A DNA stretch of 64,000 nucleotides from a bacterium (GCA_016125005.1 WGMQ01000038.1:62001-126000), one strand, 5' to 3'. Counted from the stretch's first letter, positions 1 to 8,680 are shown. Translations and numbers: made by a program. Notes: generated from the sequence alone by a model not told the origin.

Positions 1-538
1 TGTTCGGATAAGCAGGAGCATCGGCACGACGCGTCTGGCGGAATACGTCCGCCATGATGATGTCGGCAACCGTGAAACGGCCCGCAGCAATCCATTCGCG
101 GTCAGCCAGTACGGCTTCCATACGGGCCAATCGACTGTCCAGCCAACCCGCAAGCCCGTTGTCCGGCCCATCGGACCAGTTCAACACCATCCAGGGCACG
201 CTGACCATCTCGATGGAATTCAGGGCGGCAATGGTCCACTGCAGGGTGTCCGCTTCGCCAACCGGGTCCGAAGGCATGAGTATCTCGCTCTTTTTTGCGA
301 GGTAAAGAAGGCAGGCACCGCTCTCGAAGACCTTTAAGCCGTCGTCCTCCAGAAACGGTATCTGTCCGAAGGGCTGCCTCGCAAAGTGATCGGAACCACG
401 ATCATCGAACGGCGTCGTCTTCACCTCGTAGTCGAGCGCGGCCTCCTCGCAAGCCCATCTCAGCCTCAGATCGCGCACCAGGCCGCGCGGACCGTTCTCC
501 CCGCCGGGCACGTAGTCATATGTCCAGATTGTAAGCAT
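1..538 (-). CDS. Glutathione S-transferase family protein (C-terminus beyond window edge)
   Basis: The reading frame starts at ATG 538 behind a GAGGAGA ribosome-binding site and runs off the left edge, so only about 179 N-terminal residues are visible. It opens with a thioredoxin-fold start (MLTIWTYDYVPGG) and carries QPFGQIPFLED and FESGACLLYLAKK, the cis-Pro and Glu-Ser glutathione-binding motifs of GSTs, followed by the alpha-helical domain with FTVADIIMADV. The family conjugates or transfers glutathione in the cytoplasm; the substrate cannot be told. The next gene (664-1317) is a second GST on the same strand sharing the FGQIP and FESGA motifs, so the pair may derive from a duplication. 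Confidence 0.9.
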   Translation of the reverse strand, partial: MLTIWTYDYVPGGENGPRGLVRDLRLRWACEEAALDYEVKTTPFDDRGSDHFARQPFGQIPFLEDDGLKVFESGACLLYLAKKSEILMPSDPVGEADTLQWTIAALNSIEMVSVPWMVLNWSDGPDNGLAGWLDSRLARMEAVLADREWIAAGRFTVADIIMADVFRQTRRADAPAYPN

Positions 539-663
539 GCTCTCCTCGCAAATCCCTTGCTGATTGCGTCCCAAAGTCTGTTCCCTCCCCCGCCAGGCGC
601 GGTCCGGCGTCGCATTCGGCGGCCCTGGGCGTGGAGAGCATCGTACTGAACCTGACTTCGTAG

Positions 664-1317
664 CTAACCTTTCGATGTACGGCCGGCAAAAACCGCCAAC
701 TGTGCGGCAAATGCCCGCTTGTAGGCAGGCCGCGCCTCGGCGCGGGCGATATAAGCCGAAAGCCCGGGATATTCGTCCAGCAGACCCGACGGCTTCAGCC
801 GCTGCAACCCGTGCACCATCATCAGGTCGCCTGCGCTGAAGGCGCCGTCGAGCCAGTCGGCAGCGCCAAGACAGTCCGAAAGCTGCTTCAGCCGGTTCCG
901 CACGCGATCCACGACCAACGGCAGACGTTCCTTGCTCCAGGGTTTGTCGCTTTCCAGAAGCCTCGCATTCGCGAATTCGAGGATCGGCGGCTCCACCGTG
1001 TTCAGCGCGGCGAACATCCAGGCGATCGCCCGTGCCCGCCCGTTGGCGTCGTCCGGCAGCAGGCCGGAATGACGCTCCGCGAGGTGCAGCACGATCGCAC
1101 CCGACTCGAACAGGACGAGATCACCTTCCTCATATGTCGGAATCTGCCCGAACGGATGCAGCGCCAGATGCGCAGGCTCCTTCATCGCGGCGAACGAGAC
1201 AAGACGGACCTCATAGGGCTGGCCGAGTTCCTCGAACGCCCATCGCACGCGCATGTCACGCGCCAGCCCGGCACCCCTGTCGGGCGAATTCTCGAAAGCG
1301 GTTATGGTGGGAAGCAT
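664..1317 (-). CDS. Glutathione S-transferase
   Basis: This 217-residue protein has normal GST length. The N-terminal thioredoxin-like domain (about residues 1-85) contains HPFGQIPTYEEGD and VLFESGAIVLHLAE, which supply the cis-proline and the Glu-Ser glutathione contacts. The helical C-terminal domain contains the conserved FSAGDLMMVHGL capping motif near residues 160-170. It is a cytosolic glutathione-dependent detoxification or thiol-transfer enzyme; the electrophile is unknown. The start ATG at 1317 follows AGGAGAATCCG on the minus strand. It lies 126 bp upstream of the partial GST and may be co-transcribed with it. Confidence 0.93.
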   Translation of the reverse strand: MLPTITAFENSPDRGAGLARDMRVRWAFEELGQPYEVRLVSFAAMKEPAHLALHPFGQIPTYEEGDLVLFESGAIVLHLAERHSGLLPDDANGRARAIAWMFAALNTVEPPILEFANARLLESDKPWSKERLPLVVDRVRNRLKQLSDCLGAADWLDGAFSAGDLMMVHGLQRLKPSGLLDEYPGLSAYIARAEARPAYKRAFAAQLAVFAGRTSKG

Positions 1318-1641
1318 CGGATTCTCCTTTCGTGTCGCGCGAAGCCATCTGTGCGCCGCCGGCGAAAGCGGCGACGCTTTCCCGGTGGCCTGCCATACGC
1401 GCCTTGCCTGTCAGGCGCGGTGTTCAGCCGCCGCAGCGGCCTCAAGCCCCGCGAAACGGTTCTGCCCCATCCCCGAGCGGTTCCACTATGCGTCCCGAAC
1501 GCCGCCGCCGGGCAATTCGAAGCGCTCGGTTGCGGCGCCGATTGAAAGGGAGTTGGTCCTTCGGAGCGTCCCCGGGGTTCGTCCCCGGGACGGACAGGTG
1601 ACGCGCCTCACGACACTCGAAGCAGCAATTCTCCTTCCATT
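1318..1641. other. Intergenic stretch with one GC-rich hairpin
   Basis: About 320 bases without a convincing gene; open frames here are arginine- and proline-rich shadows. At 1568-1591 there is a short hairpin: GTCCC pairs with GGGAC, then GGGG with CCCC around a TTCGT loop. It lies about 50 bases beyond the stop of the leftward doxX-like gene and could terminate it, but there is no T-run after it. The rest of the stretch holds nothing I can name. Confidence 0.4.
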
Positions 1642-2064
1642 TCAGGCACGCCTCAGACCGAAGGTCTTCCAGTCGATCCGCCAACCCAGCGTCAGCTTTT
1701 CGCCCGGCCCGTGAATGGCGGCAAACAGCAATCCGGCGATGAAGGTGAAGTGATCGACGAAAAAGCCGAACTCCGCCGGGTTTCCCTCCCACCGAGCCGG
1801 CCCGTGGAACGCCAGCGCCAGGAACAGGACGTAGGCCACCGAGAGCACCGCCGCTTCGCCGAAAAACGCGCCCGTGAAGAACGCAAGGGCGAGGCCGACC
1901 TCAAAGAAGGCCGCGACCCAGGCGAAGAAAAGCGGGGCCGGAAAGCTGATCGAGGCGATGTAGCCCGCCGTCGCGCCCATATCCGCGAACTTGAAGCAGG
2001 CAGCCATGAGGAATGCGCCACCAAAGATCAGGCGGGCGATGAGTATTGCGGCGGTCTTGGTCAT
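1642..2064 (-). CDS. DoxX family membrane protein
   Basis: A 140-residue protein with four predicted transmembrane helices (roughly residues 5-25, 42-65, 70-88 and 102-120) and the DoxX-like pattern: an N-terminal ARLIFGGAFLMAACFKF segment and a conserved acidic residue in helix 2 (AAFFEVGLALAF). DoxX/SURF4-like proteins are small inner-membrane proteins linked to redox or thiol homeostasis in some bacteria; no enzymatic function can be assigned from sequence. AAGGA lies 9 bases before the ATG at 2064. It is downstream of the ECF42 sigma gene on the same strand, separated by 199 bp. Confidence 0.88.
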   Translation of the reverse strand: MTKTAAILIARLIFGGAFLMAACFKFADMGATAGYIASISFPAPLFFAWVAAFFEVGLALAFFTGAFFGEAAVLSVAYVLFLALAFHGPARWEGNPAEFGFFVDHFTFIAGLLFAAIHGPGEKLTLGWRIDWKTFGLRRA

Positions 2065-2263
2065 TTGATCGGGTCCTTCTTCGTCCGCCCTGTCGGGCTT
2101 TCCCTACCAAGGACGCACGAGGTCTGCGTCTCACGACACGCGGTGAAATTTTTTCCGCTCGACTGGCACCGCGGATATTCGATCTGCAGGGCGAGGACAT
2201 CGGTCGCAGGTTCGCCGAAGCGGGTGGCGAGGCTGTCAAGCCTCCGGTCCTGAAAGCGGGCGT

Positions 2264-3529
2264 TCACGACGCGTCGTTCGCCTGTTCGGCATTGAGCTGA
2301 TCGAGATGCTGGCGGATATGAGCGGCTTCGGCGGCTGTATTGGCGAGCGCGATGGCTCGGCCGAGCGCATCGCGCGCCTCGCTGTTCCGGCCCAGCCGTT
2401 CCAGCAGGTTGCCGCGCACGCCGTGAAAGTAGAAGTACCCGTCCAGTGGCTCGGCAAGGGGCGCGATCATCTCCAGCGCTGCCTCGGCGCCAAAGAGCTT
2501 CCAGACGGCGACGGACCGGTTGAGTGTGACGACCGGCGAAGGGGCATGACGTTCGAGCGCTTCATAAAGTCTGTCGATGCCCACCCAATCGGTATCTTCC
2601 GGCCGTTCGGCGCGGGCATGCTGCGCAGCAATTGCGGCCTGGATCTGATAAGGTCCGGGCTGGCGGTACAGCATGGCCTCGTCGATCATGGCGAGAGCCT
2701 CGGCGATCCGCCGCTGGTTCCACAGTGAACGGTCCTGGTCTTCCAGCAGGATCGGCGCACCTGTTTCATCGAAACGCGCCCTCTGCCGCGAGTGTTGAAG
2801 CAGCATCAGCGCCATCAGCCCCAGTATTTCCGGCTCGCAAGGAAACAAGCGCAGCATCAGCCGCGCCAGCCGGATCGCCTCGCCGCAGAGCCTCGCCCGC
2901 TCGCTCGCCGGATTGGCGTCGATATAGCCTTCGTTGAAGACGAGGTAGAGCATCGCAGATACGACCGCGAAACGTTCCGCTCGCTCTTTCGGTCCCGGCG
3001 TTTCAAACGGAATTTCGGCGTTGGCAATGCGGGCCTTGGCGCGTGTGATCCTCTGTTCCATTGCGCGTTCGGCGACGAGAAAGGCCGACGCGATACGCGG
3101 CACGGACAGGCCCGAGACGATCCTCAGCGCCAGCGCAATCTGCTGGGTCGCGGGCAGGTCTGGATGGCAGCAGACGAAAAGCAGACGCAGGATATCGTCG
3201 CGATAGTCGGCGGCATCCAGCCGCTCGGCCATGTCCGGTTCGGTGTCCTCGCGGTCCGAGATCAGCGCTTCGTCCGGAAGTGCCGTCAGCCGCGCCTGCC
3301 GGCGCTTGTGATCGATCGCCGCGTTGTGTCCGACCATGATCAGCCAGCTTGCGGCATCGCGCGGCGGCCCGTTCCGCGGCCAGGATTTGAGAGCCCTGAG
3401 ACAGGCGTCCTGAAACGCCTCCTCGGCCAGATCGAGATCGCGGAAATAGCGCAGAAGCGCTGCGACGGCCTGTGGCCGCGCGCCGACCAGGCGCTTTTCG
3501 ATCCAGTCCGGTTCAGGAGGTTGGGCCAT
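2264..3529 (-). CDS. ECF42-type RNA polymerase sigma factor with DUF6596/TPR-like C-terminal extension
   Basis: The 421-residue protein begins with sigma region 2 (about residues 15-80; FRDLDLAEEAFQDACLRALK and WLIMVGHNAAIDHKRR) and region 4 (about 120-175; LALRIVSGLSVPRIASAFLV). A long helical extension (about 185-421) then contains the DUF6596 core (LYLVFNEGYIDANP) and TPR-like repeats. This extension defines the ECF42 group, which lacks a classical anti-sigma factor and is found beside DGPF/YCII genes. Exactly such a gene (3513-3890) overlaps its 5' end by 17 bp. The extension is thought to control sigma activity. GGAG lies 12 bases before the ATG, inside the upstream gene. Confidence 0.92.
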   Translation of the reverse strand: MAQPPEPDWIEKRLVGARPQAVAALLRYFRDLDLAEEAFQDACLRALKSWPRNGPPRDAASWLIMVGHNAAIDHKRRQARLTALPDEALISDREDTEPDMAERLDAADYRDDILRLLFVCCHPDLPATQQIALALRIVSGLSVPRIASAFLVAERAMEQRITRAKARIANAEIPFETPGPKERAERFAVVSAMLYLVFNEGYIDANPASERARLCGEAIRLARLMLRLFPCEPEILGLMALMLLQHSRQRARFDETGAPILLEDQDRSLWNQRRIAEALAMIDEAMLYRQPGPYQIQAAIAAQHARAERPEDTDWVGIDRLYEALERHAPSPVVTLNRSVAVWKLFGAEAALEMIAPLAEPLDGYFYFHGVRGNLLERLGRNSEARDALGRAIALANTAAEAAHIRQHLDQLNAEQANDAS

Positions 3530-3890
3530 CTTCTATCGCGTCTCCGCTCGGGTAATAAAGCGCGATCGGGCGCAGTTCATAAGCGCCGCCCGGGTTGGCC
3601 TCGGCCATCTCGCGCGCGATCTGGATCGCCATATCGAGGCTTTCGACATTGACGACATAGAAGCCGAGCAATTGCTCTTTCGTCTCGGCGAACGGGCCGT
3701 CGGTGACGATATTCTCCGCCTTGCGCAGCGTCGTCGCCGCGCTTGTCGGCATCAACCGGACGATGGGCTCGAAGTTCTTCGCCCATTTGCGGTTGACCGC
3801 CTTGAGGCACTCGATCACCGCGGCGTCTTCCTCCGCGGTCCAGGAAGAGGTGATCTCCTCATTGTGGTAGCAAAGGATCGTGTAGCGCAT
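3513..3890 (-). CDS. YCII/DGPF-domain protein, partner of the ECF42 sigma factor
   Basis: A 125-residue YciI-like protein with a ferredoxin-like fold signature: N-terminal MRYTILCYHNEE and C-terminal DGPFAETKEQLLGFYVV, the DGPF motif that names the family. Proteins of this type accompany ECF42 sigma factors and are usually their regulatory targets, but their biochemical function is not known. The gene overlaps the start of the sigma gene by 17 bp, so the two are translationally linked. GGAG lies 10 bases before the ATG at 3890. Confidence 0.9.
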   Translation of the reverse strand: MRYTILCYHNEEITSSWTAEEDAAVIECLKAVNRKWAKNFEPIVRLMPTSAATTLRKAENIVTDGPFAETKEQLLGFYVVNVESLDMAIQIAREMAEANPGGAYELRPIALYYPSGDAIEDGPTS

Positions 3891-4048
3891 CGGTCAGCTT
3901 CTCCGTTTCGGGGTCGCGCCAGATTGCACGAACCGACGAAAAACCGGAATAGAGCCAACTTGCGACGTGATCGGGGACGGTCAACCGGCCGACAGACCTT
4001 CTCGGGCCTGGCGGCGATGACGCGACGCAGGCGGACAGCGTCAGGCAT
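3891..4048 (-). pseudogene. Vestige of an SRPBCC/AHSA1-type gene
   Basis: An ATG at 4048 has a good ribosome-binding site (AAGGA, 7 bases upstream) and begins MPDAVRLRRVIAARPEKV, which resembles the first strand and helix of SRPBCC (START-like, AHSA1) proteins. After about 18 codons the similarity stops. The remaining codons up to the YCII gene shift to other frames without a recognisable domain. SRPBCC genes often sit beside YCII/DGPF genes, so a gutted copy here makes sense. The call rests on a short stretch and should be treated as tentative. Confidence 0.4.
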
Positions 4049-4160
4049 GGTGACATCCTTTTCCTGATCATCTGTCTTGAAGACGTCCGATCGCACGGCG
4101 TCCCGACAACGCACGGAGATTTTCTTCCATCCGTTCCGCGACCAGGATGGCCGGCGCCGG

Positions 4161-4646
4161 TCACCCGGACAGCGCCGCCAGATAAGCGTCCGTCAGTTCC
4201 CTGATGACCGAGCGATCCGGGGCTTCCGCGCCGAGATGCAGGCTGCGCAGTTCCGCCATGAATGCCGCCCACATCTGCGGCCCGCCCTCTTCCAGCAGCT
4301 GGGCCCGGATCGAGAGCTCCCGGGTCGCAGGCGTGAAGCGCCGGCCCCAGGCGCCCATCTGGGCAAGCAACGGCACCAGCTGGATCGCCGGCTCGGCCAG
4401 GCTGTAGACGGTCTTCTGCTTGTGGGCAGGGTCCGGGCTGGTCGACAGCAGTCCCGCTTCCACCAGCTTTCTCAGCCGGTCGGCGAGGATGTTCGAGGCG
4501 ATTCCCTCCTCGGAATTGTTGAGCAGGTCGCGATAGTGCCGCCGGTTGCCGAACATGATGTCGCGGATGACGATCAGGCTCCAGCGGTCGCCGAGCGTCT
4601 CGAGCGTCAGGTTGATCGGGCATCCTGACCGGATTGGCTTGTCCAT
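4161..4646 (-). CDS. HxlR family winged-helix transcriptional regulator
   Basis: A 161-residue regulator starting MDKPIRSGCPINLTLETLGD, the typical HxlR opening with the redox-capable Cys near residue 9, followed by WSLIVIRDIMFGNRRHYRDL and NILADRLRKLVEAGLL, the winged helix-turn-helix (about residues 18-100). It is longer than minimal HxlR proteins (about 110) because of a C-terminal helical region (100-161). The start at 4646 was chosen over 4709 because it has GGAG 8 bases upstream and leaves room for the operator repeats. It is divergent from the dihydrofolate-reductase-like gene at 4734 and probably represses it and itself. Confidence 0.9.
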   Translation of the reverse strand: MDKPIRSGCPINLTLETLGDRWSLIVIRDIMFGNRRHYRDLLNNSEEGIASNILADRLRKLVEAGLLSTSPDPAHKQKTVYSLAEPAIQLVPLLAQMGAWGRRFTPATRELSIRAQLLEEGGPQMWAAFMAELRSLHLGAEAPDRSVIRELTDAYLAALSG

Positions 4647-4660
4647 GAGGGCTCTCCGTA

Positions 4661-4720
4661 AACTGCTTGCAATGTAGATACGGCTTTGGTATTTCACAAC
4701 TGCTTGCAAAATGCATACGG
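4661..4720. promoter_or_regulatory. Paired direct repeats, probable HxlR operator
   Basis: Two 23-base direct repeats lie at 4661-4683 and 4698-4720 in the 87-bp gap between the divergent HxlR and DHFR-like genes. Both begin AACTGCTTGCAA and end ATACGG, differing mainly in the 5 bases between. Their starts are 37 bp apart. The placement in a divergent promoter next to an HxlR gene argues for operator function; that is inference. Confidence 0.65.
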
Positions 4721-4733
4721 AAAGGATTTGGCG

Positions 4734-5375
4734 ATGAGCAAGGTAATCGTCGCGGGGTTTACGCTTTCAGTCGACGGCTACGGCGCCGGCCCGGACCAGA
4801 GCCTCCAAGACCCGCTCGGGAAGCGTGGCGAGGAACTGCATAGGTGGATGGTCGCAACGGCGATGTTCCACGAGATGCTGGGCAAGGACGGCGGATCGCA
4901 GGGCGTCGACAACGACTACGCCACCCGCTCGATGCAGGGTTTCGGCGCCTTCATCCTGGGCCGCAACATGTTCGGCCCGGTCCGCGGCGACTGGCCCGAC
5001 GACGCGTGGAAGGGCTGGTGGGGCGACAATCCGCCGTATCACGCCCCGACCTTCGTGCTCACGCACCATCCGCGCGACCCGGTCGAGATGGAGGGCGGCA
5101 CGGTCTTCCACTTCGTCACCGACGGGATCGGGGTCGCGCTCGCACAGGCCAGGACAGCCGCCGGGGACAGGAACGTCAAGATCGGCGGCGGGGTTTCGAC
5201 CGTCCGCCAATATCTTCAGGCCGGCCTGGTCGACGAGATGCATCTGGCGATTTCGCCCGTGGTGCTCGGCCAGGGCGAGGCGATGTTCGCCGGGATCGAT
5301 CTGCCGGCGCTCGGCTTTTCCGTCATCGAACAGGCCGCGACCGATGCGGCCACGCACATCGTGCTCGCGAGATAG
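4734..5375 (+). CDS. Dihydrofolate-reductase-like (RibD C-terminal domain) protein
   Basis: A 213-residue protein starting MSKVIVAGFTLSVDGYGAG, the first strand of the RibD-C/DHFR fold with the conserved 'SVDGY'. It continues with FGAFILGRNMFGP and the NADPH-binding IGGGVSTVRQYLQAGLVDE, then HLAISPVVLGQGEAMF. These stand-alone RibD-C proteins are predicted NAD(P)H-dependent reductases; the substrate is unknown. The ATG at 4734 has AAGGA 9 bases before it, and both operator repeats fall outside the gene. It heads a three-gene set (with 5393-5716 and 5746-6276) divergent from the HxlR gene. Confidence 0.88.
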   Translation: MSKVIVAGFTLSVDGYGAGPDQSLQDPLGKRGEELHRWMVATAMFHEMLGKDGGSQGVDNDYATRSMQGFGAFILGRNMFGPVRGDWPDDAWKGWWGDNPPYHAPTFVLTHHPRDPVEMEGGTVFHFVTDGIGVALAQARTAAGDRNVKIGGGVSTVRQYLQAGLVDEMHLAISPVVLGQGEAMFAGIDLPALGFSVIEQAATDAATHIVLAR

Positions 5376-5392
5376 AGGAAGGAGACCGGATC

Positions 5393-5716
5393 ATGCCCAA
5401 ATTCATCACTATCGGTTACGGGGACCGGGCCGGATACGACCGCACGCCCCAGCCTGTGAAAGATGCCGCCCACGCGCAGGACGCCAAGCTGGTCGCGGGT
5501 GGCGCCCTGGTCGGCATAGCAGGAACGCCGGTTCAGGTGCGCAATCCGGAGGCGGCCGGCGTGGAAACACTGGCCGGCCCGTTCATGTCGTCCGATCTGC
5601 CGATCGCCGGCTTTGCGGTGATCGAGGCCGCCAGCCTGGCGGAGGCCATCGACAAGGTCTCGCAGGTTCCCTGCGCCGTCGCCCATGGCGTCGTCGAAGT
5701 CTGGCCGCTGAAATAA
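5393..5716 (+). CDS. YCII-related domain protein
   Basis: A 107-residue protein (MPKFITIGYGDRAGYDRTP) whose latter half, LAGPFMSSDLPIAGFAVIEA, matches the 'GPF...fiv.a' core of YCII/DGPF proteins. The function is unknown. GGAGACCGGATC precedes the ATG at 5393, only 17 bp after the DHFR-like gene, so both are likely co-transcribed under HxlR control. It is the second YCII-type gene in 2.5 kb, the other being paired with the ECF42 sigma factor. Confidence 0.8.
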   Translation: MPKFITIGYGDRAGYDRTPQPVKDAAHAQDAKLVAGGALVGIAGTPVQVRNPEAAGVETLAGPFMSSDLPIAGFAVIEAASLAEAIDKVSQVPCAVAHGVVEVWPLK

Positions 5717-5745
5717 CCGTTCAACAATGCCAAGGGAGAATGGAA

Positions 5746-6276
5746 ATGGCGAAGCTCGTATTCGGTATGAACGTGTCACTGGACGGCTATGTCGACCATA
5801 TGGCGTTTCAGCCAGACCCAACGCTCTTCCGCCATTTCATCGACGAGGCCGAAGGACAAGCGGGCAGCATCTACGGCCGCAAGATGTACGAAATCATGCG
5901 GTACTGGGACGAGGACCACGCAGACTGGGAGCCGGAGGGAAGCGCGTTTGCGGCAGCCTGGCGGAAACAGACGAAATGGGTCGTCTCGCGCACCCTTGTG
6001 TCGGTCGGTCCCAACGCAAGGCTTGTCGGGGATGATCTTGAGACCGAAATACGCAGGCTGAAGGCCGGGCGCGATGGCCAGATCGAGGTTGCCGGTCCGA
6101 ACCTGGCGCGAAGCCTCACCGAACTTGGTCTGATCGACGAGTACCGAATCTACCTTCACCCTGTCGTACTCGGTCACGGTACACCCTACTTCGCCCGATC
6201 CCGGCCGCCGCTCCGGCTGGTGTCTCATGACCGGATTGGCGAGGATGTCATCCGGTTGACCTACGTTCCTGCATGA
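5746..6276 (+). CDS. Dihydrofolate-reductase-like (RibD C-terminal domain) protein
   Basis: A 176-residue RibD-C/DHFR-fold protein: MAKLVFGMNVSLDGYVDH at the N-terminus, IYGRKMYEIMRYWDED in the middle, and VAGPNLARSLTELGLIDEYR with LHPVVLGHGTPYF at the C-terminus. It is a predicted NAD(P)H-dependent oxidoreductase of unknown substrate. It is shorter than the first DHFR-like gene of this operon, and the two belong to different subfamilies. AGGGAG lies 7 bases upstream of ATG 5746; an ATG two codons earlier is too close to that site. Confidence 0.88.
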   Translation: MAKLVFGMNVSLDGYVDHMAFQPDPTLFRHFIDEAEGQAGSIYGRKMYEIMRYWDEDHADWEPEGSAFAAAWRKQTKWVVSRTLVSVGPNARLVGDDLETEIRRLKAGRDGQIEVAGPNLARSLTELGLIDEYRIYLHPVVLGHGTPYFARSRPPLRLVSHDRIGEDVIRLTYVPA

Positions 6277-6620
6277 TCTCTCCTCGTGAAGGATGGACAG
6301 CGGCGATTGCATCAAGGCTTTGTTCGAACTTGAAATAACGGTGACCACCCGGTCTGGTGGGCCGTCATCGCCTCGTGCGGGCACCGGTCACCGCGCTTTT
6401 GTCGAGCAGGCGATTTTCCTGCCGGGCCATGCCGCCTTGAAAGACGACCTGAATCTTCGAAGGCTACGCGGCAGCACACGCTCTTGGATCAAGGCAGCGT
6501 TAATCAGTGGCTCTTCGCCCACCTACCCTGTGGATCTCATGGTTTCGGTCCAGCATCGAATACACGAAAGGCGGCAAGGCCTTGGCGGAAGCGCAGTCTG
6601 CGGCCAGGATCGAAAACGGA
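6277..6620. other. Intergenic stretch without recognisable content
   Basis: About 340 bases separate the end of the HxlR-linked operon from the end of the leftward transport operon. Short rightward frames exist but have no recognisable domain, no ribosome-binding site and shadow-like composition. Convergent gene ends on both sides suggest a terminator region, but I see no strong hairpin with a T-run. Confidence 0.4.
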
Positions 6621-7685
6621 TCAAGTCCGCCGGCCGGTTTCCTCGTCGAAGAACAGGATCCGGTTCGGATCGAGCCTGAGCCGGACAGTGTCGCCCGGCT
6701 TCAGCGCCACGCGCTCGCGGAACAGACAGCGCATGGTTTCCTCTTCCGACCTGCCGAGGATAAAGGTCTCGGATCCGGTAGGTTCGGTCACCATGACGGC
6801 GAGGCTGACGGCGCCTGCCGGGTCGATCGCGATGTGCTCCGGCCGGATGCCGAGCACACCGCGCCGCCTTGCGGCGCCGACCGGCGGACGCTCGAGCGGG
6901 ATGATGACACCTCCGTCGGTAACGAACACCGCCCTGTCTTCGGTATGGAACGCGCCGGGATAGAGGTTGATTGCCGGCGAGCCGATAAACCCGGCGACGA
7001 ACATGTTGTCCGGCTGGTCGTAGATTTCCAGCGGCTGGCCCATCTGCTCGACGATGCCGTCATGCATGATTACAATGCGGTCCGCCATTGTCATCGCTTC
7101 GATCTGGTCGTGGGTGACGTAGATCGTCGTCGTCTTCAGGCGCTGGTAGAGTTCCTTGATCTCGGCGCGCATCTGCACGCGTAGCTTGGCGTCGAGGTTG
7201 GAAAGCGGCTCGTCGAAGAGGAACACCTGGGGATCGCGGACAATGGCGCGGCCCATGGCGACGCGCTGGCGCTGGCCGCCCGACAGCTGTCGCGGGAGGC
7301 GCCCGAGCAGCGGCGTCAGCGACAGGATGCCAGCCGCCTTGTTCACCCTTTGCTCGATCTCTCGTTTCGAGACGCCCTTCAGCTTCAGCGAGAAGGCCAT
7401 GTTCTCGGCGACCGTCATGTGCGGGTAGAGCGCGTAGTTCTGGAACACCATCGCGATGTCCCGATCCTTCGGCGCCACGTTGTTGACGACCTTGGTCCCT
7501 ACACGTATCTCCCCGCCGGTAATCTGCTCGAGGCCCGCGATCATCCGCAGCAGCGTCGACTTTCCGCAGCCGGACGGCCCCACCAGTGCGACGAACTCGC
7601 CGTCGTTGATATCGATGTCGATACCCTTGACGACTTTGACGGAACCGAAATCCTTGCGGACATCGACGATCTGGACCGTAGCCAT
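6621..7685 (-). CDS. ABC importer ATP-binding protein, MalK/UgpC type
   Basis: A 354-residue ATPase with Walker [10 protein letters not shown] (about residues 36-44), Q-loop ([11 protein letters not shown]), signature LSGGQRQRV (about 133-141), Walker B VFLFDEP and the switch His in TVIYVTHDQ-like [14 protein letters not shown]. The C-terminal TOBE/OB domain (about 240-354) marks the MalK/UgpC class that drives carbohydrate uptake. AAGG lies 7 bases upstream of ATG 7685. It is the last gene of the leftward operon and is separated from its permease genes by dehydrogenase, TPP-enzyme and IclR genes, an unusual order. It is the only ATPase available to the 11.7-14.8 kb importer. Confidence 0.94.
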   Translation of the reverse strand: MATVQIVDVRKDFGSVKVVKGIDIDINDGEFVALVGPSGCGKSTLLRMIAGLEQITGGEIRVGTKVVNNVAPKDRDIAMVFQNYALYPHMTVAENMAFSLKLKGVSKREIEQRVNKAAGILSLTPLLGRLPRQLSGGQRQRVAMGRAIVRDPQVFLFDEPLSNLDAKLRVQMRAEIKELYQRLKTTTIYVTHDQIEAMTMADRIVIMHDGIVEQMGQPLEIYDQPDNMFVAGFIGSPAINLYPGAFHTEDRAVFVTDGGVIIPLERPPVGAARRRGVLGIRPEHIAIDPAGAVSLAVMVTEPTGSETFILGRSEEETMRCLFRERVALKPGDTVRLRLDPNRILFFDEETGRRT

Positions 7686-7696
7686 GACGTTACCTT

Positions 7697-8617
7697 TCAG
7701 TTCCTTCGCGATCCCGCACCCTTCGAGCCGGTGGGGTTCGCAGTTATGGTTGGGGTTCGAGCGGGGATGTCGCCGGTGAATATCGCCCGGGCCACATCCT
7801 CGCCGCCAAGCGCCGCCGTCATGGCGCGCGCGGCCGCGCGGACTTCAGTCGCCACCAGCGCAACGTGTTCCGGAGCCTCGACTGCGATCGGCTTCACCAT
7901 CGACACGCCAATCGCGCCGATCGCCTCGCCATCGCGTCCGATGACGGGCGACGCGACGCAATAGAGGACTGCGTTGTACTCGCCGTCATCATAAGCAATC
8001 CCATTCCGGCGCACCTCTGCGATCGTCTGCTCCAGGGCGACAGGATCGGTGAGCGTGGTGGCGGTGTGGCGCTCGAGGCGCATGGCCGCAACCAGCGCCT
8101 CGCGCCGCGCCGTCGGCTGGAATGCGAGGAGGGCCTTGCCGAGCGCCGTGCAATGGAGTGGCTCAAAGACGCCCACCCGGTTCTGCACGACGATGGTGCC
8201 GCGAGAGCCGATGTAGTCGAGCAGCAGCGCGCGGTCCTTGGTCAGGACGCCGAAATGGCCGCTCTCGTTGGTGCGGGTCACGAGCTGTTCCAAATAGGGT
8301 CGTGCCGTGGCGACGAGATTGACGTCCTGCCCGATGGTCGCGGCCCACTGCAACAGACGGCCGCCGACCGTATAGTTCTTGCGAAGCGGATCCTTGGCAA
8401 CAAGGCTGTTGCGCTCCAGGGTCTGCAGCAGGCGGAAGGCGGACGCTCGATCCATGTCCAGTTCGCGCGCGATGTCGGCAAGCCGGAGCGGCTCGGCCGA
8501 TTGCACGACCATGTCGAGAATCTGCAGGCCGCGCTGCAAGGACTGGACCGTGCCGGCAGAAGATCCCCCATCCGGCTGGGCAGCCTTCTCTTCAATCTGG
8601 CCGAATTCTTCCTGCAT
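7697..8617 (-). CDS. IclR family transcriptional regulator
   Basis: A 306-residue regulator with an N-terminal winged HTH (about residues 25-85; [20 protein letters not shown] and [16 protein letters not shown]) and a C-terminal IclR effector domain (about 100-270; [14 protein letters not shown] and [18 protein letters not shown]). IclR proteins bind small catabolic intermediates. ATG 8617 was chosen because GGAG lies 8 bases before it; upstream ATGs at 8647 and 8677 lack a site. The gene is embedded in the polyol/sugar operon, 11 bp before the ATPase gene, so it probably controls this locus and is co-transcribed with it. Confidence 0.9.
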   Translation of the reverse strand: MQEEFGQIEEKAAQPDGGSSAGTVQSLQRGLQILDMVVQSAEPLRLADIARELDMDRASAFRLLQTLERNSLVAKDPLRKNYTVGGRLLQWAATIGQDVNLVATARPYLEQLVTRTNESGHFGVLTKDRALLLDYIGSRGTIVVQNRVGVFEPLHCTALGKALLAFQPTARREALVAAMRLERHTATTLTDPVALEQTIAEVRRNGIAYDDGEYNAVLYCVASPVIGRDGEAIGAIGVSMVKPIAVEAPEHVALVATEVRAAARAMTAALGGEDVARAIFTGDIPARTPTITANPTGSKGAGSRRN

Positions 8618-8680
8618 CGCACTCGCTCCGGTTTTTACCGGCGACATTCGCTCATAGTCGTGCTCCCACCGCAACATCTT

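Noticed and set aside
3859-4716. A 285-codon minus-strand frame over the HxlR gene
   Set aside because: It overlaps HxlR in another frame and reads as Arg/Pro/Gly-rich shadow; only its end region next to the YCII gene is discussed as a vestige.
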